Assembly: GCA_937872475.1 (NCBI GenBank) | Contig: CALMSY010000005.1 | Location: 124,001-188,000, forward strand | Direction: 5' to 3' | DNA: 64,000 bases | From: 67-14 sp020438345 | GTDB lineage: Bacteria > Actinomycetota > Thermoleophilia > Solirubrobacterales > 70-9 | Shown here: positions 36,088 through 44,119 of the stretch, one piece after another | Layout of the letters: every line of letters starts with the position of its first letter | Position numbering within the stretch: the first letter of the stretch is position 1 | Program-made: the position numbers and the translations under genes | Notes under the pieces: model-generated | Seen by the model: the letters and a program-made list of their open reading frames with translations, nothing else | Database searches by the model: none | What the model was told of the DNA's origin: nothing

Positions 36088-36574
36088 CGCTTGATTCTAC
36101 CCGTCGGCCGGGGCGTTGCCGGGAACTATCGAGGGGTGGATTTGCAGGGAGGCAGCCCTGAACCGGGTGCGCAGATGGGCCCCGGTTCGATTCTCAAGTC
36201 AACGGCCTTTCGACCGAGGGATACGCACACGGCCCCGTGGGCCGAAAGCATGGTTTCGGAGGGGCGACTGTGCTAAGAAGTCAGGGGCCGGCTCTGGGGG
36301 TGAGGTTCCCGGTCGCTGGATAAGGCATTTGTACGCCTGCACAGCCCGAAACTGTACGCCTGGCCCGACGTCGCGGTCTTGAACGATCACGGCGCATCCA
36401 AAGGCGTCTTCCTTGCGCAGCTGCCCTGATGGCTCTACGCGCGGGGCTCCTTATCCCTGCTGCGCGAGTAAGAAGTGATAGTCGGCCGCACGAATAGCAG
36501 CACAGGGTGTTTTGTGGACGATTCGAAGGCTCGATGATTGGCGCTCCAAACGGACGAACTTGGTTTAGCCGGAA
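36088..36574. other. Intergenic region with a coding-like remnant
   Basis: No intact gene. A short stretch at 36,319-36,429 (plus strand) reads as a normal protein end ('AFVRLHSPKLYAWPDVAVLNDHG...QLP' then stop) but has no start or homologous start region; I cannot name it. TGTACGCCTG occurs twice 25 bp apart inside it. GC content falls from about 36,450 rightward, suggesting a change of DNA origin. Confidence 0.4.
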
Positions 36575-36650
36575 TTATGCGTGCTTATATGATCTTATAT
36601 GGTCAGAGCATATAAAGACGCATAAATCCGTATAATCGGGTATGCTTGAT
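36575..36650 (+). promoter_or_regulatory. TA-rich array of phased half-sites, promoter of the AAA ATPase
   Basis: Seven-base units repeat at 10-11 bp steps: TTATGCG, TTATATG, TTATATG at 36575, 36585 and 36595, then after a 4-bp centre the mirror forms CATATAA (36609), GCATAAA (36620), GTATAAT (36630) and GTATGC (36640). One unit, TATAAT at 36631-36636, is also a consensus -10 box, 16 nt before the GTG. Helical phasing and inverted symmetry suggest cooperative repressor binding over the promoter. Confidence 0.6.
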
Positions 36651-36652
36651 CC

Positions 36653-37822
36653 GTGGATCCTCGAAAGAACCCGTACACCCCTGGCGCTGGTGCTCCGCCT
36701 CACGAACTTGCCGGACGGGAAGCTCAAATTGAGCAGTTTGAGGTGCTTATCGCACGTCTGAAGGACGGACGACCGGAGCAAAGCATGATCGTCAGAGGAC
36801 TCAGGGGCGTCGGGAAAACTGTCCTCCTGAATGCTTTCGAGGACAGGGCGGCTGAACTTGACTACCTCAGTTTCTACCACGAGTTAACCCCTGAGTCTCA
36901 GATCTTGAAGGAGATCACGAGGGATCTGCAATTTGCTCTTTTGGAGCTTGATCTAGGAGCAAAGGCAATCGAGAAACTGAAAGCGGGTTTGAGACCTCTC
37001 AGGCAACTTCGTGTCTCCTACGAGGGATTCGAGATATCTTTGCCCCCTGAAGCTGAGCGAACCGAAGATGACCTTTCAGCGGATCTTTCGTTGCTTTTTC
37101 TCGCTGTCGGACAGGCGGCCATTCAGAAGAACAGGGGCGTCGTGATGCTGTTCGACGAAGCCCAGTTCGCCTCTGAGATCGAGTACCGCGCTCTAATTTC
37201 GGCTCTGCACAGGGCAACGCAGAAAAAGGTTCCGATTGCCGTAGTAGCGGCGGGACTGCCTCAGATGCCAAAGCTAACGGGGGATGCTCGATCGTATGCC
37301 GAACGCCTTTTTACGTTCCCCATCATTGGCGCGCTTCCACCGGAAGAGGCTGTAGAGGCGTTCGTGAAACCGGCGAAGGATTCGGGGGTCGAGTACACAG
37401 AGGGAGCGATCCACGCAGCTATGGAATGGACTCAGGGGTATCCGTTTTACATCCAGCAGCTGGGAAAAAGCTGCTGGAACCTGGCTCCCGGCGGAACGAC
37501 TCTCATCGATCAAGAACTTCTCGAAGCCGCTTTCGACGATGCTCAGACTGTGCTCGACGAAGGAATCTATGACGTGCGAGTGCAACGAGCCAGCGACAAG
37601 GAAAAGCAGTTCATGCGTGCCATGGCGGAACTAGGTCCCGGTCCTTACAAGATAGGGGAGGTGGCCAGCCTGATGGGCAGGAAAACCCCCGGTGTTTCTC
37701 TTGTTAGACAGAACTTGATCGAGAAGGGGCTTATCTACGCAACTGAGGAACATGGAAAGATCGACTTCACCATTCCAAGATTTCACGAGTTCATGGTCAG
37801 ATTCATGGGAATGCCTGACTGA
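36653..37822 (+). CDS. AAA ATPase with C-terminal winged helix (ORC/Cdc6-like, orphan)
   Basis: A 389-residue ATPase. 'LAGREAQIEQFEVLIARL' precedes Walker A 'GLRGVGKTVLL' (about 47-57), and Walker B is 'GVVMLFDEAQ'. 'SALHRATQKKVPIAVVAAGLPQMPKL' is the sensor-1 region, and the last ~70 residues form a winged helix ('YKIGEVASLMGRKTPGVSLVRQNLIEKGLIYA'). Orphan proteins starting 'NPYTPGAG..PPELAGR' occur in many actinobacteria near mobile DNA; function is not established. The GTG start has no ribosome-binding site and lies ~10 nt from the predicted transcription start, so translation may be nearly leaderless. The gene is AT-richer than the chromosome to its left. Confidence 0.8.
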   Translation: MDPRKNPYTPGAGAPPHELAGREAQIEQFEVLIARLKDGRPEQSMIVRGLRGVGKTVLLNAFEDRAAELDYLSFYHELTPESQILKEITRDLQFALLELDLGAKAIEKLKAGLRPLRQLRVSYEGFEISLPPEAERTEDDLSADLSLLFLAVGQAAIQKNRGVVMLFDEAQFASEIEYRALISALHRATQKKVPIAVVAAGLPQMPKLTGDARSYAERLFTFPIIGALPPEEAVEAFVKPAKDSGVEYTEGAIHAAMEWTQGYPFYIQQLGKSCWNLAPGGTTLIDQELLEAAFDDAQTVLDEGIYDVRVQRASDKEKQFMRAMAELGPGPYKIGEVASLMGRKTPGVSLVRQNLIEKGLIYATEEHGKIDFTIPRFHEFMVRFMGMPD

Positions 37823-38245
37823 ATCACTGTATTGGCGGTCCAGAAACTCGGTTCAACCCCAACTGGGCTGATTGGAGAATCAACCACTCGCGCCACGGGG
37901 CCTGTTCTGAGGCCGCTCGTGACGCGGACTCTTGTTCGCCGTCCCGAGTGCCTGAACGCCCGCACGGCCCGAAAGCTGTTTAGCTCGGGATCGGGCCAAT
38001 GCGTAAGGCAGAACCACCACCGGGACCGGCCCCGCCGGACCTGGCGCCAGCTCCCTTCTAGACCCGTAGTCCGGGGCAAGCGCCCCGGACTGTCCCTGCG
38101 TTGAACCAATCGGACGGCAAGCTGACTGGTCGTTCGGACCGCCCGATCGCGTACTTCGACGCACCTGGAAGCGTGAATCGCCGGATTCGGGTTCGATCAC
38201 GCTCCCAGCGCGGACTTTTTAGAGCGCTACTGAGAACTCTTGAGG
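37823..38245. other. Intergenic region left of the attachment site
   Basis: No gene seen. It contains a perfect 10-bp-stem hairpin (AGTCCGGGGC / GCCCCGGACT with a 4-nt loop) at 38,068-38,091, not followed by a T run. If the neighbouring tRNA fragment marks the insertion point, this is original chromosomal DNA downstream of the tRNA gene. Confidence 0.4.
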
Positions 38246-38285
38246 GGTGAGCGACGGGATTCGAACCCGCGACCGCCTGGACCAC
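38246..38285 (-). other. tRNA 3'-end fragment, candidate attL of the ICE
   Basis: On the minus strand this reads a full T-arm (GCGGG-TTCGAAT-CCCGT, 38,254-38,270), the 7-nt 3' acceptor strand CGCTCAC and the discriminator base, preceded by a variable-loop-like AGGCGGTC. No matching 5' acceptor (GTGAGCG), D-arm or anticodon arm is present upstream. A 3' tRNA piece is the usual duplicate left when an element integrates into a tRNA gene. Its orientation puts the element to the right, with the intact tRNA at the far right end beyond this window. Just right of it TGGACCAC and GTGGTCCA (38,278 and about 38,320) form an inverted pair that may be recombinase core sites. Confidence 0.7.
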
Positions 38286-38544
38286 AATCGGCCTCGCTGG
38301 CACGATCAACCCCGAGAAAGTGGTCCATTTGCAGGACTTTTATGATGGGCTAACTTGGGCCGTGGAACGGATATGCGCGGATAGCCGCCCAATATGCGGG
38401 CATTCCAGGCACTCCACCGGTCGAGTGCCTGAAGATCGGCAGTTGAGGCGACCCGGTTCAAGTGAGGATCGCTAGTCGACTTCTATCTGGCGCCACACGG
38501 AGCCATGATCGTCACAGGGACCGACTGCGCGAGAGGATCGATGA
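38286..38544. other. Intergenic region, no gene recognised
   Basis: No intact gene. An 8-bp-stem hairpin AGGCACTC/GAGTGCCT (8-nt loop) lies at 38,407-38,430. Confidence 0.4.
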
Positions 38545-38728
38545 CCTCTCCGAGGATCGGCCGCTGATGCGTTGCGGTTTGTCGAGAGCCGTCTCCATGA
38601 CGGCGATCCCGTCGACGCCCTGCTCACCTCCGCCCCAGCGGACGACGAGCCGGTCACCCCGAAGAAGAGGACTCGCTTCGCGATGCCCGCGAAGACCGCA
38701 TCGCGGGTCGCCTGACCTCAGAACCTAG
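38545..38728 (+). pseudogene. Antitoxin-like gene remnant, frameshifted
   Basis: The frame starting after a stop at 38,542 reads 'AADALRFVESRLHDGDPVDALL' and 'SAPADDEPVTP' up to about 38,660. The continuation typical of small toxin-antitoxin antitoxins ('DDEPxTxEExxxLxEAxEDxAxGR') appears one frame over from 38,661: 'EEEDSLRDAREDRIAGRLTSE'. Loss of one base in the C run at 38,657-38,660 explains the break. There is no start codon and no toxin gene next to it. The family assignment rests on the acidic motif alone. Confidence 0.4.
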
Positions 38729-38888
38729 CGAACCGTGTGGTCGTCAGCCTGGCAACGCGTCCATTGGCGGTGCTTCAATACAGGTAGTTGCGTCGGGCGT
38801 TAAGGGAGATCTGCCCGACCGACTAATTTCGAGAACGGATTCTCAGCCGACGTGGTGAGCGTCTCCGACATATAGGGAGCATCCAAGA

Positions 38889-40727
38889 GTGCACATCCGC
38901 CGTTTAACAATCGAGCGTTATCGCGGGATACGCCATCTTGAACTCATTCCCGGCCTGAGAACCGTCATCCTCGGCCCCCAGAACGCCGGCAAGAGCAGTG
39001 TTCTGGAAGCGCTGGACTTGCTGCTACACCACGGTTACGGGAGACGCAGACCCGATCCGACTGAGATTGACTATTTCGAACGAGACCCCACAGACGGGTT
39101 CGAGATCGAGGCGGTCATCGGAGGCCTTTCAAAGGGGTTCGCCGCCGAGGTCGCGCCCCACCTAGAAGGGTGGAACTCACGAGACGAGGAGCTTTTCGCC
39201 GAAACCGACGGTGACGGGATCGAGCCAGTGGTTCGAGTTCGAGTCCGAGGCAACGCCGATCTCACGGTCGAACATCAATTCTCGAAACCTGAATCGGAAG
39301 GCGCAACGTTCAACTCCGCCAAACGGATTCAGCTGGGTTGGGTGTTCGACGGTCGGACCCGAGACCCACTTCGGCAGCTCGCCTTCTACCAAGGAGGTCT
39401 TCTGGAACGCCTCTTCGCTGATGCAAATCTCGACCCGGCGGTGCTGGAGCTTCGGGAAGCTCTACAGGCCGGAGCAGGCAAGGTAAACAGCGACGACGAC
39501 GTTTCGGAGGTCCTCGCTGATCTTGGCGGGGACCTCGAAGAACTCGGGCTGGTAGGACCGGGAGAGAGGCCTTCTTTTGAAGCCGGATCGATATCCCAAC
39601 GGGAGCTTCTACAGTCCCTGCGGATCGCGTTGCCTCACGGCGACGTTGATATCCCTCTTTTCAGGCAAGGGCGAGGAGCTCAACGTCTCGTCTTGGTGAC
39701 GATTCTGCTCAAGATCGCACGCAGCACGTCAACCGATGGCATAATCGGCGGATTCGAAGAGCCCGAAGAAGCACTGGAGCCCCTCAGGCAGAGCCAGATG
39801 GCTGACATGCTGTTCGACCTCGCGGACGACGGCGGCCAGATATTCGTCGTCACTCATTCCCCTGAAGTAGCTCGCCGATTCGAAGTCGACGATTTCGTTC
39901 TCATGCCGGAACGGCAAAGTACCTCTAAACCTCGAGTTCTCCGAAAAGAACTCTCTGACCCCGACCGTCATGGCTACGAGCGCTTGCTCGACGGAGCGAT
40001 GGTACGAGGTCTTTTCGCTAGAGCACCAGTCCTCGTCGAAGGACCTGGGGACCGAGCGGTCCTTGAGTGTTTCTGGCGCCACTCCGTCAAGATGAACACG
40101 GTGCGACCTGCCGCCGAGCATGGCGTGGACATCATCAACTGCGAAGGCAACGACAACATGCCGATGTTGGCTTCCGTCCTCACCCGCGCTGGGAAACGGG
40201 TTGTCGCCTGGACAGAACGAGACAACGACCAAGTCAACAAAACCTACGAGAGCTTGAGGACATCCGGCCACTGCAGCTTGGTCGCATCTCATTGCCCTAC
40301 CGAGGGCTACCAAAACCTAGAGGGAGCACTTGCGCGAGGTGCTCAACTCGATGGATTGATCGCAGGCCTCTCCGCCATCGCGAACGATCGCGAGTACGAC
40401 TGGGATGCTCAGCGCGACGACCTCGTAAGCCGCGCTGAGCATCTCCAATCTGCTCAGCGAGACGCATGCAAGAGCGCAGCGGACCTTGAAGCGTTGCTCA
40501 AGGCCCTGAGCGAAGATGACGCAAGAACGTTGATTGCGAAGGCGTTGTCAGCAAAGAACGTCACTCCGTTCACAATCAAAGGTGGTCGCCACGCCCGCAT
40601 CTTTGCGGAGACCATCGTCAAGGTCGATGGCGTCCCAGCCAACTTTTCCTTTCTCCTCGAGAGGATTCAGAAGTGGATCGACGAAGGCAGCGAGAGCGGC
40701 TGCGAGATCGAGATGCCGAGTGGCTAG
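38889..40727 (+). CDS. gajA: Gabija GajA-like OLD-family nuclease (ATPase-TOPRIM)
   Basis: A 612-residue protein starting at a GTG with GGGAG 10 nt upstream. The N-terminal ABC/SMC-type ATPase has Walker A 'GPQNAGKSSVLEAL' (29-42), a Walker B region 'IIGGFEEPEEAL' and an H-loop 'IFVVTHSPEVARRF'. The TOPRIM nuclease follows with 'PVLVEGPGDRAVLECFW' (catalytic Glu) and 'RVVAWTERDND' (acidic pair). This layout, followed by an overlapping UvrD-like helicase, defines Gabija, where GajA nicks phage DNA when nucleotide levels drop. It overlaps gajB by 8 nt. First gene of the defence island just inside the element. Confidence 0.85.
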   Translation: MHIRRLTIERYRGIRHLELIPGLRTVILGPQNAGKSSVLEALDLLLHHGYGRRRPDPTEIDYFERDPTDGFEIEAVIGGLSKGFAAEVAPHLEGWNSRDEELFAETDGDGIEPVVRVRVRGNADLTVEHQFSKPESEGATFNSAKRIQLGWVFDGRTRDPLRQLAFYQGGLLERLFADANLDPAVLELREALQAGAGKVNSDDDVSEVLADLGGDLEELGLVGPGERPSFEAGSISQRELLQSLRIALPHGDVDIPLFRQGRGAQRLVLVTILLKIARSTSTDGIIGGFEEPEEALEPLRQSQMADMLFDLADDGGQIFVVTHSPEVARRFEVDDFVLMPERQSTSKPRVLRKELSDPDRHGYERLLDGAMVRGLFARAPVLVEGPGDRAVLECFWRHSVKMNTVRPAAEHGVDIINCEGNDNMPMLASVLTRAGKRVVAWTERDNDQVNKTYESLRTSGHCSLVASHCPTEGYQNLEGALARGAQLDGLIAGLSAIANDREYDWDAQRDDLVSRAEHLQSAQRDACKSAADLEALLKALSEDDARTLIAKALSAKNVTPFTIKGGRHARIFAETIVKVDGVPANFSFLLERIQKWIDEGSESGCEIEMPSG

Positions 40728-42444
40728 CGCTAGGCTTGATCCAGACCATGATCGGGTCTGCGCGAGTGCGGAGGATCACCTACTGGTCACGGCGCCCCCC
40801 GGCACTGGTAAGACGTTCCTCACCATCCGTCTGGCCGGGGCTTTGAGCCGCGATCTTCCCGCCGGGTCACGGGTGTTGGTCCTCACCTTCTCCAACCAGG
40901 CCCGAACTCAACTCGAGGAAGAGGCGCGCCGACAGCTAACACCCGAGCAACGCCGACGCATAGAGATCACGAACTATCACCGTTTCTTCTGGAAGGGGGT
41001 CCTGGCCTATCGGCGGCTTCTCGGGCTGCCCATGGATATCGACCTCGGGAGCAGCAAGCGCCGCCAGCAAGCGTTCGCCACCGAACTCGGCGCTCCACGA
41101 GTCAAGGCGATAGGCAAGGCATCTCCGGGTCTGCTCGATTCTTTGGCTGAACATGCTTTCACGTGTTTTCGTGACGAACGAACACCCGGAATGAACGAGC
41201 TGACTCGAATGCTTTCGGTCGTCACGACGGAGACAACAAAGGGCCGGCTCGTGTTCGACGATCTAGGGGCACTCTTCTGGAAGCTCCTTGAATACCACCC
41301 CGCGATCACCGAAGCTTATGGGTCGCGGTACCCGATCGTCATCGCAGATGAGCACCAGGACGCATCTGCCCTCCAAGATGCCGTAGCGAGGAGGTTCGGT
41401 TCAAAACGACTGATTGTCATGGCTGACGAAATGCAGTTGATCCACGGCTTTCGAGGCGCACGACAGGAACGAATCGACACGCACAGATCAGAATGCGGAG
41501 TCCACGAAACACTTAGAACGGCCCACCGCTGGCACGGAAACGCGGAACTTGGAGAATGGCTCATGGCCGTCAGAAAACGCCTGCAAGGTCAGCAAGCCAT
41601 AGCTCCCCGACCGAACGCCGTCGTGGTTCGGAAGACAGACAGCGCCCGCGGCTTCAACGGGGTAAAGAACGCAGTCAAGTTTGCCGTAGCCGCCGGTTTC
41701 GCCGACGGCCACAAGAGCATTGCGGTCCTGGCCAGGAACAACCCGGACGTGGCACAACTCAGAAGCTACCTCACCAAACAAGGTTTCTTTCCGAGAGAGG
41801 CCGGCACTGCCGACTTCGAGGACGCACGCAACGACATAGAGCAGCTTCCGCTGGCAATCGATCCGGAGGCGATCGCACGGCACGCGCTAACGCGACTAGA
41901 AACCCTGCTGCCGACCGTCCCCTCGTCCGCATTCGCGCAAGCCTCCAAACGCATAAGCACCGATGGCATTGACCTTCGCAAGGCCGGCAAGGACGCCCAC
42001 ATGATCCTGAAACCGCTTCAGCGGATCTACGACGACGGCACTGGCCAATACTTCGGGGCGGTTATGGAAGTCATCACATCAGCAGCCGGGGAGAAACATC
42101 ACCTCCCAAGAGCTGAGGCTGTACACGCACTTCGCCAGACAGCACTCGCGATGGAAGGAACAGCGCCGAACCTCGATGAGGCCATTGCCCAATACGCCAA
42201 GGACGTGATGGCCGCGACGCAAGTCGCGCCGCTGGCGAACCGTGGACTTGCCGTGATGACGGCACACCAATCGAAGGGCAAGGAATTCGACCTCGTCATC
42301 CTGGCCGGCGCGACCAAGAGGAACTTTCCCGGGAACGATCCGGAAGCAGTCCGTCTCTTCTACGTGGCGATGACCAGGGCATCCCAGAGTTGGGTCGTGA
42401 TCACGCCAGCGAACGACGAGTCTCCCCTGCTTAGCACGCTCTAG
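40720..42444 (+). CDS. gajB: Gabija GajB-like UvrD/Rep helicase
   Basis: A 574-residue superfamily-1 helicase. The frame is open to 40534, but the upstream part overlaps gajA, and a GTG at 40720 fits the start ('VASARLDPDHDRVC'). Motif I is 'APPGTGKTFLTIRLAG', motif II 'IVIADEHQDAS' (a variant of DEFQD), motif III 'RLIVMADEMQLIHGFRGA', motif V 'AVMTAHQSKGKEFDLVILAG' and motif VI 'LFYVAMTRAS'. Shorter than UvrD proper, as in Gabija. In that system GajB joins a GajA tetramer and senses DNA ends. Confidence 0.85.
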   Translation: MASARLDPDHDRVCASAEDHLLVTAPPGTGKTFLTIRLAGALSRDLPAGSRVLVLTFSNQARTQLEEEARRQLTPEQRRRIEITNYHRFFWKGVLAYRRLLGLPMDIDLGSSKRRQQAFATELGAPRVKAIGKASPGLLDSLAEHAFTCFRDERTPGMNELTRMLSVVTTETTKGRLVFDDLGALFWKLLEYHPAITEAYGSRYPIVIADEHQDASALQDAVARRFGSKRLIVMADEMQLIHGFRGARQERIDTHRSECGVHETLRTAHRWHGNAELGEWLMAVRKRLQGQQAIAPRPNAVVVRKTDSARGFNGVKNAVKFAVAAGFADGHKSIAVLARNNPDVAQLRSYLTKQGFFPREAGTADFEDARNDIEQLPLAIDPEAIARHALTRLETLLPTVPSSAFAQASKRISTDGIDLRKAGKDAHMILKPLQRIYDDGTGQYFGAVMEVITSAAGEKHHLPRAEAVHALRQTALAMEGTAPNLDEAIAQYAKDVMAATQVAPLANRGLAVMTAHQSKGKEFDLVILAGATKRNFPGNDPEAVRLFYVAMTRASQSWVVITPANDESPLLSTL

Positions 42445-42752
42445 AGCGATCTGGACACTCATCGCCACGAGGAGTTCGCGGAGGGCCGCGCTGCCTCGAG
42501 CCTCCGACTTCGGCGCTGCGCGGAGATGCTCCACCACCGACAGGGGCGCTTTTCAGATCAAGACCGCCCGCTGCTCTGCGGAGCCAGCTGAGTGTCCGTA
42601 CCCGCAATATCCCCACTTCTCGGATCTGAGCGATACCCTTCTAACGTCCTTACGGATAACTCAGCCACGGGTGCTCCAGCCGCACAGAAATCAAGAGATT
42701 TCTGTTGGTCGCGCCCACCGGAGATGACCTTCGGAAACCAAAGGGAGTAGAT
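42445..42752. promoter_or_regulatory. Gap between Gabija and TIR-caspase operons, with a perfect dyad
   Basis: No gene in this 308-bp stretch. ACAGAAATC-AAGA-GATTTCTGT at 42,684-42,705 is a perfect 9-bp-stem dyad 48 nt before the TIR start, either an operator or an mRNA hairpin. Its presence suggests the TIR-caspase unit has its own promoter. Confidence 0.5.
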
Positions 42753-43124
42753 ATGGCATCTAAGAAGACGGTTTTTGTCGCATTCGCTATCGAAGACCAA
42801 AAGCAGCGAGATCTGCTGAAGGGACAATCGCTTCATCCCAGGGCGCCTTACGAGTTCATCGATATGTCTGTAAAGAAGGCATACGACTCGGGATGGAAAG
42901 ACAAAGTACGCACTCGAATTCGTCGGTCAGACGGAGTCATCGTGCTCGTCAGCAAGGACTCCCTGACTTCAACAGGCCAGCAGTGGGAGATCCAGTGCGC
43001 CAAAGACGAAAAGAAGCCTATCCGTGGCATCTGGGCCTACTCAGCCGACCGAACGAAGCTCAGCGGCGTGCCGACCTTCACATGGACTGACGCCAACATC
43101 AGCAACTTCATCGATTCCCTCTAG
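42753..43124 (+). CDS. TIR-like (ThsB/DUF1863) immune signalling protein
   Basis: A 123-residue protein, start ATG with AAAGGGAG upstream. The whole length is a ThsB-type TIR fold: 'KKTVFVAFAIEDQKQRDLL' (first strand and BB-like loop), 'YEFIDMSVKKAYDSGWKDKVRTRIRRSDGVIVLVSKDSL', then 'TGQQWEIQCAKDEKKPIRGIW', where Glu79 corresponds to the catalytic Glu of TIR NADases. In Thoeris such proteins detect phage and make a cyclic-ADP-ribose isomer from NAD+. The caspase gene follows 10 nt downstream, matching type IV Thoeris, where the product activates a caspase-like protease. Phage trigger unknown. Confidence 0.85.
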   Translation: MASKKTVFVAFAIEDQKQRDLLKGQSLHPRAPYEFIDMSVKKAYDSGWKDKVRTRIRRSDGVIVLVSKDSLTSTGQQWEIQCAKDEKKPIRGIWAYSADRTKLSGVPTFTWTDANISNFIDSL

Positions 43125-43134
43125 CGAGAGACCG

Positions 43135-44118
43135 GTGCGAAAAGCTCTGATAGTAGGAATCGACCACTACACACATCTCAACGATCTAGGTGGATGCGTA
43201 AATGATGCTCACGCGATCAATGCCGCCCTCGAGCGGCACTACGACGGGACAGTGAATTTCGCAAATCCGCGTCTATTGGTCGGTACCGGACCTGGCCAGG
43301 TCGTTGAAAGGGATGAACTCAGAGACGCCGTCGGAGAACTATTCAAGGGCGATTCCGAGATCGCACTTCTCTACTTCGCGGGACACGGGTTCGTTGATGA
43401 CACCGGCGGGTTCCTTTGCACGAGCGACATCGTGAAAGGCGATCAAGGCCTCGCCTTGTCCGATGTCATGACCTGGGCGAACACATCCGGTGCCAAGAAC
43501 AAGGTGGTCATCCTGGACAGCTGCCATAGCGGCGTCGCTGGTGACCACTCACTGATGAAAGGTGTCGCTGAGATTTCGGATGGAGTAACTGTGATGACTG
43601 CATCAACCGAGGATCAGTATGCCCTCGAAACGACCGGCGGTTCTGGTGTTTTCACGGAACTCTTCACCGACGCACTCAATGGAGCAGCCGCGAATCTGCT
43701 GGGAGACATCACTCCCGGAAGCGTCTACGCGCACATAGACCAATCCCTAGGACCCTGGGGTCAGCGGCCAGTCTTCAAGACCAATGTTGAGTCGTTCGTA
43801 TCCCTGAGAAAAACCAAGCCACCGATTGATCTTGCGAACCTCCAGGCATTGACCACTCATTTTCCGGCGCAGGATTTCGAGCTGTCTCTCGACCCAAGCT
43901 ATGAGCCGGAGCGCACCGGTGCAGAAGATGGGACCGTTCCGCCGCCCGACCCGGAGAACACCGCCACCTTCAAAGTGCTTCAAGACTATGTCGGCGTTAA
44001 TCTAGTCCGACCTTCAGGCGCTCCCCACATGTGGCATGCGGCTATGGAGAATAAGGCTTGCAAGCTCACGGTTCTCGGCCAACACTATTGGCGGTTGGTC
44101 GATGAGGGGATGATCTAA
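43135..44118 (+). CDS. Caspase-like protease (peptidase C14), putative Thoeris effector
   Basis: A 327-residue protein from a GTG at 43135. The caspase fold fills residues 1-220: 'KALIVGIDHYTHLNDLGGCVNDAHAI', catalytic His84 in 'LLYFAGHGFVDD' and Cys130 in 'VVILDSCHSGV', with the later 'TVMTASTEDQYALET'. The C-terminal ~55 residues ('FKVLQDYVGVNLVRPSG' to 'ACKLTVLGQHYWRLVDEGMI') form a separate small domain that could sense the TIR product; this is inference. In type IV Thoeris the protease, once switched on, degrades cellular proteins and stops phage growth. One base separates it from the next gene. Confidence 0.85.
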   Translation: MRKALIVGIDHYTHLNDLGGCVNDAHAINAALERHYDGTVNFANPRLLVGTGPGQVVERDELRDAVGELFKGDSEIALLYFAGHGFVDDTGGFLCTSDIVKGDQGLALSDVMTWANTSGAKNKVVILDSCHSGVAGDHSLMKGVAEISDGVTVMTASTEDQYALETTGGSGVFTELFTDALNGAAANLLGDITPGSVYAHIDQSLGPWGQRPVFKTNVESFVSLRKTKPPIDLANLQALTTHFPAQDFELSLDPSYEPERTGAEDGTVPPPDPENTATFKVLQDYVGVNLVRPSGAPHMWHAAMENKACKLTVLGQHYWRLVDEGMI

Positions 44119-44119
44119 G

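Noticed and set aside
38068..38091. Rho-independent terminator
   Set aside because: The 10-bp hairpin is perfect but lacks a following T run on either strand and is 245 nt from the nearest stop codon.
38246..38330. An intact tRNA gene
   Set aside because: Only the T-arm and 3' acceptor strand are present; no matching 5' acceptor, D-arm or anticodon arm could be folded from the upstream bases.
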